64,000 bases of DNA from Beijerinckia sp. 28-YEA-48 (GTDB lineage Bacteria > Pseudomonadota > Alphaproteobacteria > Rhizobiales > Beijerinckiaceae). The stretch covers positions 310,001-374,000 of the forward strand of contig NZ_FNSI01000002.1 of assembly GCF_900104955.1 (NCBI RefSeq). Direction: 5' to 3'. Shown here piece by piece: positions 7,918 to 16,067 of this stretch (position 1 is the first letter of the stretch; every line of letters starts with the position of its first letter). Made by a program: the position numbers and the translations under genes. The notes under the pieces are model-generated. The model did not search any database. It had not been told where the DNA came from and worked only from the letters and a program-made list of their open reading frames with translations.

Positions 7918-8796
7918 ATGGCGCTGGAGAAACTTGATCCCGTCACCGGACGCAAGACGACCGGACATGAATGGAACGGCATCGAGGAACTGGATACCCC
8001 GGTTCCGCGCGTTGTTCTGTTCTTCCTCGCCATTTTTACCCTCTTCAGCATCGTCTATTGGATCTTGATGCCGGCCTGGCCAACCTGGACCAGCTATACC
8101 AAAGGCCTGCTCGGCAACGATCAGCGCGAGATTCTCGCAGAGCAGCTCAAGACCGCGGCGGCGGACAGATCGGTTTGGATGGACAAGGTCGCTAAGGCGA
8201 GCTTCGCCGAGATCGCCGCCAATCCTGCCCTGATGCGCGATGTGCGCGAAGCCGGTCGCACCTTGTTCGGTGACAATTGCGCCGTCTGCCACGGTGTCAA
8301 GGGAACCGGTGGCCCCGGCTTCCCCGATCTCGCCGCGAAGGCATGGTTGTGGGGGGGAGACGCTGCTGCGATCGCAGAAACCATCTCGGTCGGCATCAAT
8401 TCCAGCGATCCAAAGTCGCGCATGTCGCAAATGCCGGCGTTCGGAAAGACCGCCATGCTCGACAGTGCCAAGATCCGCAGCGTCGTCGCTTTCGTGCGCT
8501 CGTTGTCGAACCAGCCTCTCAGCCCTCAGGATAAGGCGCTGGTCGAGGCTGGTCAGAAGGTATTCGCCTCCGACTGCGCCTCATGCCATGGCGACAATGG
8601 CATGGGTAAACAGGATCTCGGCGCGCCCAACCTAACCGATGCAACCTGGATTTACGGCGGCGACGAACAAGCGATCACCAACAGCATAAACAACGGCCGG
8701 CAAGGACAGATGCCGCATTGGTCGGGCCGGCTCTCGCCTACCGAAATCAAGATTCTCGCTCTCTACGTCGGCACCTTGGGGGAGAAAGCAGAATGA
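7918..8796 (+). CDS. ccoP: cbb3-type cytochrome c oxidase subunit III (diheme cytochrome c)
   Basis: 292 residues from the ATG at 7918 (the frame is open further upstream inside ccoQ, but this ATG has the usual MA-EK-D-xTG-xTTGHEWNGI-ELD-P-P start of CcoP). A membrane helix at about 31-51 is followed by two cytochrome c domains with C121-AV-C124-H125 and C220-AS-C223-H224. It accepts electrons from soluble or membrane cytochrome c and hands them to CcoO. The stop overlaps the next gene (ATGA). Confidence 0.97.
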   Translation: MALEKLDPVTGRKTTGHEWNGIEELDTPVPRVVLFFLAIFTLFSIVYWILMPAWPTWTSYTKGLLGNDQREILAEQLKTAAADRSVWMDKVAKASFAEIAANPALMRDVREAGRTLFGDNCAVCHGVKGTGGPGFPDLAAKAWLWGGDAAAIAETISVGINSSDPKSRMSQMPAFGKTAMLDSAKIRSVVAFVRSLSNQPLSPQDKALVEAGQKVFASDCASCHGDNGMGKQDLGAPNLTDATWIYGGDEQAITNSINNGRQGQMPHWSGRLSPTEIKILALYVGTLGEKAE

Positions 8797-8993
8797 GCCC
8801 CAGCACCTTGAGTGGACCACGCCGGAACTGGAAATTGATTTCGCTATTGATCGTCGGCATCAGCATCGCCGTTATGATCGGAGCCAATGCGCATCTGGTT
8901 TATGTGGCGATAACTTCGCAAACCGGATGCGTGCCACATGCGAAAGATGCCGGCAGTGACGGCGCTTTTCGCGCCGCCAAATCGGCTTGCTGA
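8793..8993 (+). CDS. Small membrane protein of the cbb3 cluster, two cysteines in the outer tail
   Basis: 66 residues. A short basic N-terminus (RRNWK) precedes one helix (about 15-40, with NAHLVYVAI at its end); the tail carries C46 (TGCVPH) and a C-terminal Cys66. By the positive-inside rule the tail faces the periplasm. It overlaps the ccoP stop by four bases and precedes the DUF2189 gene, so it belongs to the operon. It occupies the place where other genomes have ccoG/ccoH, but it is much shorter than CcoH. Its function is unknown; a role in copper or heme delivery is only a guess from the Cys/His content. Confidence 0.8.
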   Translation: MSPSTLSGPRRNWKLISLLIVGISIAVMIGANAHLVYVAITSQTGCVPHAKDAGSDGAFRAAKSAC

Positions 8994-9004
8994 GGGAGCG
9001 CATC

Positions 9005-9784
9005 ATGGCCACCAACACGACAGGAACCGTCGTCCCGCTCGCAGTGCAAAAACAGCGCAATCTGCCGGCCGGCACCGCTTTCAGCTGGCTCGGCCAGGGG
9101 TGGCGCGATCTCTGGACTACGCCTGGTCCGAGCCTCGCCTATGGCTTTGCGGTCTTTCTCGTCTCCCTGGCGATCATCTGGGGCCTGTTCAAGTTCGAAC
9201 TGGACTACATTCTCTTCCCGGCGCTCGCCGGCTTCATGGTCGTGGGGCCGTTGATCGCCCTCGGCCTCTATGAGAAAAGCCGCGCGATCGAGACCGGCCA
9301 GCCAGTCAGCCTCGGCACAATGCTATACGTCAATGCGGCCTCTGGACCCCAGGTCCTCTTCACCGGCGCCATCCTCTGCCTCTTGATGCTGGTGTGGATG
9401 CGGGCCGCCGTGTTGATCTACGCGCTATTCTTCGGGCTGGTGGCCTTTCCAGGCTTCAATCACATCGTCCAGATGCTTATCACGACGCCGGAAGGCTGGG
9501 GTATGCTGATAGTTGGCACGACCGTCGGCGGCCTGTTCGCCGCCTTTTCCTTCGCCATCAGCGTGTTCGCCGTGCCGATGCTGCTCGACGAGAACACCGA
9601 TGCGTTCACCGCCATGGGCACAAGTATTTCACTCGTGTGGAACAACCTTCCGGTCATGCTGATGTGGGGGCTGATCGTGCTGGCCCTGTTCCTCGTCAGC
9701 TTGGCAACCGCGCTCATTGGCCTGATCATCGTCTTTCCGCTCCTCGGCCACGCCACTTGGCATGCGTATAGAGCGATCAAATGA
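9005..9784 (+). CDS. DUF2189-type multi-pass membrane protein
   Basis: 259 residues from the ATG at 9005 (preceded by GAGGGAGCG). About six membrane helices; the pattern W-x-G-W-x-D-L at LGQGWRDLW, a GPLIALGLYE-SR loop and FSFAISVFAVPMLLDEN near residue 180 match the DUF2189 family, annotated in many proteobacteria as a putative cytochrome-oxidase-associated integral membrane protein. It lies between ccoP and ccoI and overlaps ccoI by 4 bases, which suggests a part in oxidase assembly or in supplying copper. No catalytic motif is visible. Confidence 0.8.
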   Translation: MATNTTGTVVPLAVQKQRNLPAGTAFSWLGQGWRDLWTTPGPSLAYGFAVFLVSLAIIWGLFKFELDYILFPALAGFMVVGPLIALGLYEKSRAIETGQPVSLGTMLYVNAASGPQVLFTGAILCLLMLVWMRAAVLIYALFFGLVAFPGFNHIVQMLITTPEGWGMLIVGTTVGGLFAAFSFAISVFAVPMLLDENTDAFTAMGTSISLVWNNLPVMLMWGLIVLALFLVSLATALIGLIIVFPLLGHATWHAYRAIK

Positions 9785-12012
9785 GCTGCTGCGTCCCACT
9801 CGTCCAGGGAGACGTTTCGCCGGGAGCGAACGAGCTACGCCTGGCAAGCCGAGTGCTGGGCGAAGGGCTTTATCAGACCGATCTTTCGGTACCGGGCGTG
9901 CACTGCGCCCATTGCATCCGCACAGTGGAAAGCGGGCTGCTACGCCTGCCTGGCGTCGAGGCGGCCAGGGTGAACCTGTCGACCCGGCGCGCCAGCGTGA
10001 AATGGCGTGGCGAACAAGCGCCGGACATCATTGAAACCTTGGCAGCGCTTGGCTTCCCCGCCCATGTGTTCGAGGTGGTGGCAGAACAGAAGGATGCGGA
10101 ACTCGCTCGGCTGATCCGTGCGCTCGCGGTCGCCGGCTTCGCCGCCATGAACATCATGCTGCTCTCGGTGTCGGTCTGGTCCGGAGCCGAGCCCGAAACC
10201 CGACAGGCATTTCATTGGATTTCGGCGGCACTCGCCCTGCCCTGTCTCGTATACTCCGGACGGATCTTCTTCGTCTCCGCCTGGAGCGCCTTGAGGAGCG
10301 GCCGCACCAATATGGATGTGCCGATTTCGATCGGCGTCAGTCTCGCCTTTGCGTTGAGCCTCTATGATACGATCAATCACGGCACACATGCCTATTTCGA
10401 TGCGGCAACGTCGCTGATTTTCTTTCTGTTGATCGGCAGGACGCTCGATCACGTGATGCGGGAAAAAGCCCGCGCCGCCGTGCAAGGTCTCATCCGCCTG
10501 ACGCCTCGCGGGGCCATGGTCCTGCGTGACGACGGGAGCCGAGATTATCTGCCTATCGACGATATAGAGCCTGGGATGCGCATCGCGCTCGCGGCGGGCG
10601 ATCGGATACCTGTCGACGGAGTCGTGATCGATGGCCGCTCCGAGTTCGATTGCGCCATAGCCACGGGTGAGAGCGTGCCGCGGCCGATGGCGCCCGGCGA
10701 CGCCATCCAGGCCGGCACACTCAATCTGACCGGCCCCCTGACCATGATCTCCACGGCCCGCGCACAGGACTCCTTTCTGGCCGAAATGGTACGATTGATG
10801 GAAGCCGCCGAAGGCGGGCGAGCGGGCTATCGGCGGCTCGCCGACCGGATGGCCGCCCTCTATTCACCAGTTGTCCACACCACGGCATTCCTGACCTTCC
10901 TTGGCTGGATGGCGGTGACGGGTGATTGGCACCATGCGATTTCCATTGCCATTGCCGTTCTGATCATCACCTGTCCCTGCGCGCTGGGGTTGGCCGTGCC
11001 TATCGTGCAAGTGATGGCGGCCCGGCGCCTGTTTGAAAACGGCATTCTGGTGAAAGACGGTTCCGGCCTCGAGCGGCTGGCAGAGATCGATACGGCGGTC
11101 TTCGACAAGACGGGCACGCTGACGACACCCGACGTGCAACTCTGTGAGACGGCTTCGCTCGATCGAAGCATCCTCGCCATCGCAGCGGCGCTCGGCGCCC
11201 ATTCGAAACATCCGCAGTCACGCGCGCTTTCACTCTTCGCCGACAATGTGGACACACCCGCTCTGTCCGACATCCGTGAACATGCCGGGCTCGGCATCGA
11301 AGGTTGGCACGACGGCAAACTCTATCGGCTCGGACGCGGCACCTGGGCAGCGCCGTCGCAACCTGAAACCACCGGCACCGTGCTTTCTGTCGAGGGACAC
11401 CCGCTTGCCACCTACCGTTTCGAGGAACGACTTCGCCCCGGCGCTCGCGCCGCCATCGACGCGCTACGCGGCGATCGCCTCGAACTGCAGATCCTTTCCG
11501 GTGACACCGCGATCGCCGTCGCAACCGTTGCCAATAGCCTCGCCGTTCCAGATCGTGGGGCGGGCTTGCTGCCGGCGGAGAAAGTAGAGCGGCTGATGAC
11601 CCTCGCCGCTCGTGGACGCAAGGTGCTGATGATCGGTGATGGCCTCAACGATGCGCCCGCGCTCTCCGCAGCATATGTCTCCATGGCGCCGGTGAGCGCG
11701 GCCGACGTCGGGCGCAATGCCGCCGATTTCGTCTTTTTGCGCGAAGATTTTGGCGCCGTGCCCCTCGCCTATCGTATCGCCTTAGAGGCTGGCCGGCTGG
11801 TGCGGCAGAATTTTGCGCTGGCCATCGCCTACAATGCCATTGCCTTGCCGGTGGCAATCCTCGGCCATGTCACGCCCCTAATAGCGGCTCTTGCCATGTC
11901 GCTGTCGTCCGTCCTCGTCGTCGCCAATGCCCTGCGCCTGAAAGGCAAGCCACAGCATGCGCATTCAACATCTCCGCTGATGACCACTGTGCGATGGAGG
12001 ACCGCCCGATGA
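9781..12012 (+). CDS. ccoI: Copper-transporting P-type ATPase for cbb3 oxidase assembly
   Basis: 743 residues. An N-terminal heavy-metal domain with HCAHC (C42/C45) is followed by eight expected membrane helices, the ATPase phosphatase motif TGES (295-298), the metal channel C398-P-C400, the phosphorylation site DKTGT at 442-446 and the hinge GDGLNDAP late in the protein. The N-terminal MSCC adds a second Cys pair. CcoI/FixI exports copper to the periplasm for the binuclear centre of CcoN. Its start overlaps the preceding gene and its stop overlaps ccoS (ATGA), so translation is coupled. Confidence 0.95.
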   Translation: MSCCVPLVQGDVSPGANELRLASRVLGEGLYQTDLSVPGVHCAHCIRTVESGLLRLPGVEAARVNLSTRRASVKWRGEQAPDIIETLAALGFPAHVFEVVAEQKDAELARLIRALAVAGFAAMNIMLLSVSVWSGAEPETRQAFHWISAALALPCLVYSGRIFFVSAWSALRSGRTNMDVPISIGVSLAFALSLYDTINHGTHAYFDAATSLIFFLLIGRTLDHVMREKARAAVQGLIRLTPRGAMVLRDDGSRDYLPIDDIEPGMRIALAAGDRIPVDGVVIDGRSEFDCAIATGESVPRPMAPGDAIQAGTLNLTGPLTMISTARAQDSFLAEMVRLMEAAEGGRAGYRRLADRMAALYSPVVHTTAFLTFLGWMAVTGDWHHAISIAIAVLIITCPCALGLAVPIVQVMAARRLFENGILVKDGSGLERLAEIDTAVFDKTGTLTTPDVQLCETASLDRSILAIAAALGAHSKHPQSRALSLFADNVDTPALSDIREHAGLGIEGWHDGKLYRLGRGTWAAPSQPETTGTVLSVEGHPLATYRFEERLRPGARAAIDALRGDRLELQILSGDTAIAVATVANSLAVPDRGAGLLPAEKVERLMTLAARGRKVLMIGDGLNDAPALSAAYVSMAPVSAADVGRNAADFVFLREDFGAVPLAYRIALEAGRLVRQNFALAIAYNAIALPVAILGHVTPLIAALAMSLSSVLVVANALRLKGKPQHAHSTSPLMTTVRWRTAR

Positions 12013-12218
12013 GCAGCCTCGTCTTTCTGGTTCCACTCGCCCTTCTGCTCGGCGCCGCCGCACTGGCCGCCTTCTTCTGGTCATTGCGCAACGGCCAATA
12101 CGACGATCTCGAAGGCGCTGGCGCCCGTATTTTCGTCGACGAAACCGGGGACCGTGCCGACGCCCCCCACAGCCCGCTCACCGCGGAAGCGACAAGCACG
12201 ACCAACAACAAGGATTAA
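12009..12218 (+). CDS. ccoS: cbb3 oxidase maturation protein CcoS
   Basis: 69 residues: an N-terminal helix (about 3-24), then the family signature FFWSLRNGQYDDLEGAGARI. CcoS is needed for insertion of heme and copper into CcoN. It overlaps ccoI by four bases and is followed 4 bases later by the globin gene. The tail (DRADAPHSPLTAEATSTT) is longer and less conserved than usual. Confidence 0.94.
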   Translation: MSSLVFLVPLALLLGAAALAAFFWSLRNGQYDDLEGAGARIFVDETGDRADAPHSPLTAEATSTTNNKD

Positions 12219-12222
12219 GATC

Positions 12223-12708
12223 ATGAAGGGACGTCCCGCTCCGACGCGCACTATGACCATCGACGGTCGGCTCATCCCCGATGCCCTGGACGAAACGATG
12301 ATTCACGCCGTCGTTCACGGCTTCTATAACAATATCCGCAAAGACGAGCTGCTCGGACCGATCTTCAACAGCGCCATCGCGCCCGAAGCCTGGCCGCATC
12401 ACCTCGCCAAGATGTGCGACTTCTGGTCATCGACCCTGCGGCGCACCAATCGCTACGAAGGACATCCGCTGCGGCCCCATCTGGCTTTGCCCGGGATCGG
12501 CGAAGAGCATTTCCGCCGCTAGTTGACGCTGTTCCGCGAAACCGTCCGGGATCTGTGCCCGCCCGATGCCGCGGCGCTGTTCCTCGATCGCGCCTTGCGC
12601 ATCGCCCATTCGTTCCGGCTCGCCATCGCCTTTCATCACGGCGAGAACGCCATGGAGATGCAGCCGATCCTTGAGGAGTGCCTAGGCCATCAGCCGGGCG
12701 TTCCCTGA
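12223..12708 (+). pseudogene. Group III truncated hemoglobin, interrupted by an in-frame TAG
   Basis: Residues 1-99 show the group III pattern: FYNNIRKDELLGPIF, HHLAKMCDFWSSTL, and RPHLALPGI with the likely proximal His86. Codon 100 (12520-12522) is TAG where relatives have Trp (EHFRRW-LTLF); the same frame then continues with LTLFRETVRDLCPP and IAHSFRLAIAFHH to a TGA at 12706-12708. One base change (TGG to TAG) explains the break. An intact protein would have 161 residues and bind nitric oxide or oxygen in the cytoplasm. The truncated product lacks the last helices and is probably inactive. It is tightly packed between ccoS and nnrS. Confidence 0.85.
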
Positions 12709-13878
12709 TGCCCGTGCCGCGCGTCAAGTCCGGCAATTATCCCGCCATTCTCTCCTACGGTTTCCGGCCTTTCTTCCTCCTGGGCGCCGCCTATGCCGCG
12801 CTCATCATTCTCGTCTGGCTCCCGCTTCTCCATGGTATGCTGCGGACCAACAGCAGCTTCGCCGCTGTAGACTGGCATGTGCACGAGACCTTGTTCGGCT
12901 ATGTCGCTGCCGTCATCACGGGCTTCCTCTTAACCGCCATTCCCAACTGGACCGGCCGATTGCCGGTGCAAGGCCTACCGCTTCTCGCCCTGGTGCTGTT
13001 GTGGCTTACCGGGCGAATCGCTGTGTTCTTTTCGGGCGCGTTCGACTGGATGCTCGCCATGGCGATCGACAGCCTGTTCCTGGCTGCCGTCGCCACGGCC
13101 GCCGCGATCGAAATCGTCGCCGGGCGCAACTGGCGCAATCTCATGGTGCTGGTACCCGTGAGTCTTCTGCTCGGCGCCAATGTCCTGTTCCATGTCGAGG
13201 TACACGTCCTCGGCACCAGCGATGTAAGCCGGCGGCTGGCCATCGGCGTAATCGTACTTTTGATCATGATTATCGGCGGCCGCGTCATCCTTCACGCGCA
13301 ACTGGCTCGCGCGCGAGAACCCGGGCCGCCTGCCGGCGCCCTTCGGCCGCTTCGACGGTGTGTCGCTTGCGATGGGCGCGGCCGCATTGACGGCCTGGAC
13401 ATTCATACCGGACCACAAGCTGACCGGCGTTCTGCTGCTCATCGCCGCAAGCCTGCATCTGCTGCGACTTGCTCGCTGGGCGGGCGATCGCACGCTGCGC
13501 GATCCCCTGGTGCTGATCCTGCACACCGGCTATCTCTTCGTACCGCTCGGCCTTCTGCTGGCTGGATTCAGCGCGCTGTTCAATGATCGCAGCCAGGACG
13601 TGGCCGCGATCCATGTACTCGGCGTCGGCGCCATGGGCACGATGACATTGGCGGTGATGACGCGGGCCACGCTCGGCCATACTGGGCATGCCCTGCGCGC
13701 CGACACCTGGACCTGCCTGATCTATACACTCATCATAATCGCCGCCTTGACGCGGCTGTCAGCTACTTTCTGGCCGGCGAATATTTTCCTGCTGCATACA
13801 GCCGCCATCCTCTGGTCGTTGGCTTTTCTCGGATTTTGCCTGCGCTATAGTGGTATGCTGTTTCAGCGATACCCATAG
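12708..13878 (+). pseudogene. nnrS: NnrS-family heme/copper membrane protein, broken by a frameshift
   Basis: From the ATG at 12708 the frame encodes typical NnrS: SYGFRPFFLLGAAYA, DWHVHETLFGYVAAV, FLLTAIPNWTGRLP and several helices up to IIGGRVI. At 13288-13291 the expected Pro-Ser codons are missing and the frame changes. The second frame resumes with FTRNWLARENPGRLPAPFG and runs to 13878 through HVLGVGAMGTMTLAVMTRATLGHTG, all standard NnrS. A net loss of five bases fits. NnrS protects against nitrosative stress; here the product would be cut after about two fifths. The start overlaps the globin stop (TGATG), so the three genes ccoS, globin and nnrS were one unit. Confidence 0.85.
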
Positions 13879-14026
13879 GATACCACCGCTCGGCAAGAAC
13901 TCGGTTTGCCTCATTAAAAAACAAGCTTAGAAACGGCACGATATTATCGCAGCCAAACTACGATGAAAAGAAAGCGGCCAGTGTCACCGCTAAAGCTGAA
14001 CGGTGATCGACAGTGGAGGAACTCGC

Positions 14027-14401
14027 ATGCCTCCTCAGATACAGATCAAACGCGTTTACGAACCAAAGTCACCAACGGATGGAATACGCGTTCTTGTCGA
14101 CCGTCTTTGGCCCCGCGGACTGCGAAAAGAAAATGCGTCGCTAGATTTTTGGCTCAAGGACATCGCACCAAGCACGGCGCTCCGCAAATGGTATAATCAT
14201 GATCCAAAACGGTGGCCTGAATTCAAAGACAGATACAAACACGAGATCTCTCAAAGCCCAGATAAATTAACTTTATTGGCCGAGTTAATAAGCAAAGGCC
14301 AAGTGACCCTGCTTTACGCTGCTCATGATGGTCAACACAGTAACGCGGAAGCGCTTCGACAATATTTGATTTCCTCCAGAAATCGGATATCGCACAAATA
14401 A
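14027..14401 (+). CDS. DUF488-family protein
   Basis: 124 residues starting at the ATG 8 bases after GGAGG. The sequence has the hallmarks of DUF488: IKRVYEP, GIRVLVDRLWPRGL, WLKDIAPSTALRKWYNHDP and a C-terminal LLYAAHDGQHSNAEAL. Members are small cytoplasmic proteins often found near heme or nitrosative-stress genes; the biochemical function is not settled. It is a single gene, convergent with fnrN. Confidence 0.85.
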   Translation: MPPQIQIKRVYEPKSPTDGIRVLVDRLWPRGLRKENASLDFWLKDIAPSTALRKWYNHDPKRWPEFKDRYKHEISQSPDKLTLLAELISKGQVTLLYAAHDGQHSNAEALRQYLISSRNRISHK

Positions 14402-14532
14402 TAAAGCGAGCAGGTTTATTCGTTCATCCAGGAAGGATCGCAATCTTTTCGAATTCTCTGTGGTCAAACGAAGCATCTGACCGATAATGATCGATTGGAC
14501 AACGTACTACTCGCTCCCGAAACATACTCCAG

Positions 14533-15294
14533 TCAGCGTTCACCCGAAGCTTTAGATACTGATGGGTCGACTGCGGTTAAGCTCTGAAGGCGTTCCATTT
14601 GAAGGAAGCGAACTCCATCCGGTACAACGACAATCAGCTTTTCGCGCGCAAGATGTGTCATAACGCGGCTAACGGTCTCAATGGTCAAGCCAAGATAGTC
14701 GGCAATATCCTGACGAGGCATTGCCAGATGTAGCGTCACCCCCTGCCTGCCAAAGCGCTCGTTCCTTTTCCTCAAGCCCAGAAGAAATGAGACCACTCTC
14801 TCTTCGGCGGAACGTCGACCCAAAAGTGCCATCTGCTCATGAGCAAGACTGAGCTCATGACCAGCGTAATCGAGCAACCGGGTCAATAAGGAGGTCTTAC
14901 GCGAGAGATAAGAAGAAAATGCAGCTTTGTTGAAACGGCAAATGGAAGCCGGCCCCAAGCTTTCGGCTGACACTCCATACTCCAGGTCCGAGGAGAGGCC
15001 AAGGAAATCCCCTGGAAGCGCGAAGCCCATAATTTGTCGGCGACCATCGTGAAGAACATTCACCAGCCTGAAGCAACCTGAGGTGACATTGAAAACGCTG
15101 TCAACGGCATCGCCTTGGAGAAACAATGCTTGTCTTGGCGCAAATTGTTCCGGGCGGCTGAGGTTTTCAAGCTCATGCAACTCCTCGCGTGAAAGAGCCG
15201 CACAAACGCTTATAGACCGCACGGAACATTCGTAGCACCCCGCGTGCGGAGCGCCGCATGGCTGGTCCTTCTGGCTGTCTATTGCGGTTTTCAT
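14533..15294 (-). CDS. fnrN: FnrN-type oxygen-sensing transcription factor (Crp/Fnr family)
   Basis: 253 residues. N-terminal cysteines C20, C23 and C31 (GCYECSVRSISVC) and a central C119 (SICRF) form the oxygen-labile 4Fe-4S site of FNR; C13 is extra. A cyclic-nucleotide-like beta roll is followed by a dimer helix and the C-terminal HTH with ETVSR in the recognition helix, the residues that read TTGAT half-sites. Two perfect FNR boxes lie in the 200 bases upstream, so it probably controls itself, the small gene at 15496 and the cbb3 cluster. Confidence 0.92.
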   Translation of the reverse strand: MKTAIDSQKDQPCGAPHAGCYECSVRSISVCAALSREELHELENLSRPEQFAPRQALFLQGDAVDSVFNVTSGCFRLVNVLHDGRRQIMGFALPGDFLGLSSDLEYGVSAESLGPASICRFNKAAFSSYLSRKTSLLTRLLDYAGHELSLAHEQMALLGRRSAEERVVSFLLGLRKRNERFGRQGVTLHLAMPRQDIADYLGLTIETVSRVMTHLAREKLIVVVPDGVRFLQMERLQSLTAVDPSVSKASGER

Positions 15295-15359
15295 CGATCA
15301 ATTCCCGCTGAAAGCGTCCTCAATTTCTTTTAACCACGCATCCACCGATATCGAACCAA

Positions 15360-15373
15360 TTGATATCAATCAA
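15360..15373. promoter_or_regulatory. FNR box 66 bases before the fnrN start
   Basis: TTGATATCAATCAA is a perfect TTGAT-N4-ATCAA site in the gap between fnrN (minus strand) and the 34-codon gene (plus strand). Its closeness to fnrN suggests autoregulation. Confidence 0.8.
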
Positions 15374-15429
15374 TGATTGAACAATTAGGAGACTATGCCA
15401 GCCTGCTTCCGGAGGTTTGCGCATCCTGA

Positions 15430-15443
15430 TTGATATAGATCAA
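15430..15443. promoter_or_regulatory. FNR box upstream of the 34-codon gene
   Basis: TTGATATAGATCAA is a second perfect site. Its centre is about 60 bases before the ATG at 15496, which leaves room for activation from the -41.5 position with a short leader. It is 70 bases centre to centre from the other box. Confidence 0.8.
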
Positions 15444-15495
15444 TGTACACAACTCCTACTCCATTGAATATCCATCGCGAACAATGGAGTAGACA

Positions 15496-15600
15496 ATGGC
15501 CTGGACGGCGATTGAACAAATTTATCTGATTGGCGCCATAGCAACATTCTTGACTTTCGCGGGACTGATCATTTTCGCCGATCGCCAAACGAGGCCTTAA
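15496..15600 (+). CDS. 34-residue single-helix membrane peptide, FNR-box linked
   Basis: The frame begins MAWTAIEQIYLIGAIATFL and ends with FADRQTRP before TAA. Residues about 8-28 form one hydrophobic helix with a short basic tail, like the small extra subunits of terminal oxidases (CydX, CcoQ, CcoM class), although no direct match to those is claimed. It is too short for most gene callers. It stands alone behind a perfect FNR box and faces fnrN. I recall similar short peptides next to fnrN in relatives, but this needs a search. Confidence 0.65.
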   Translation: MAWTAIEQIYLIGAIATFLTFAGLIIFADRQTRP

Positions 15601-16067
15601 TCGAGTGGGCTGTCCATATGGAGCCCGACCGGGCCAATGGTTCTAAAAAATGCAAGAGAGCGATCGGCCGGTGCCTATCCGAATCTCGGCGCAGCATCGC
15701 TATCCTTTGTCCAACACATATGCCGGCCGGACCTTCGCCGCCTTCCTCGAAGCAATGAAGACCGCACCACGTGAGGAAACGAAACTCGCCCAAAGGGCGC
15801 AGGCCCCGGACGAACCCGCCTTGGCCGGTTGCGCAAGCACTACGGCCAACGCATCGCCGAAGTGCGGCGCCACTCACCTGTCACGAGCGAGTAGCGAACG
15901 CTATGCGGGACAGAACTCGATGTCGGCGCCAATTTTCGACAGCAACAGTAACTGACTTTCACCATCACCAGTTGGACCGCGGCAATTTGCTCCAACGCCT
16001 GGAACGGGCCCATTGGCCAAGCCCTCACCGCTTTCCCCGAAGAGGTGATGCAGCAGACGGGCGGCCG
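15601..16067. other. Region without a recognisable gene
   Basis: About 470 bases between the small FNR-linked gene and the end of the Rieske oxygenase gene. Open frames here (for example 15650-15955 plus, 15569-15877 minus) have no recognisable domain and no convincing start. Confidence 0.5.

Noticed and set aside
12520..12522. Programmed read-through or special decoding of the TAG in the globin gene
   Set aside because: No pyrrolysine genes or read-through context are visible, the family has Trp here, and neighbouring genes also have lesions, so a mutation is the simpler reading.
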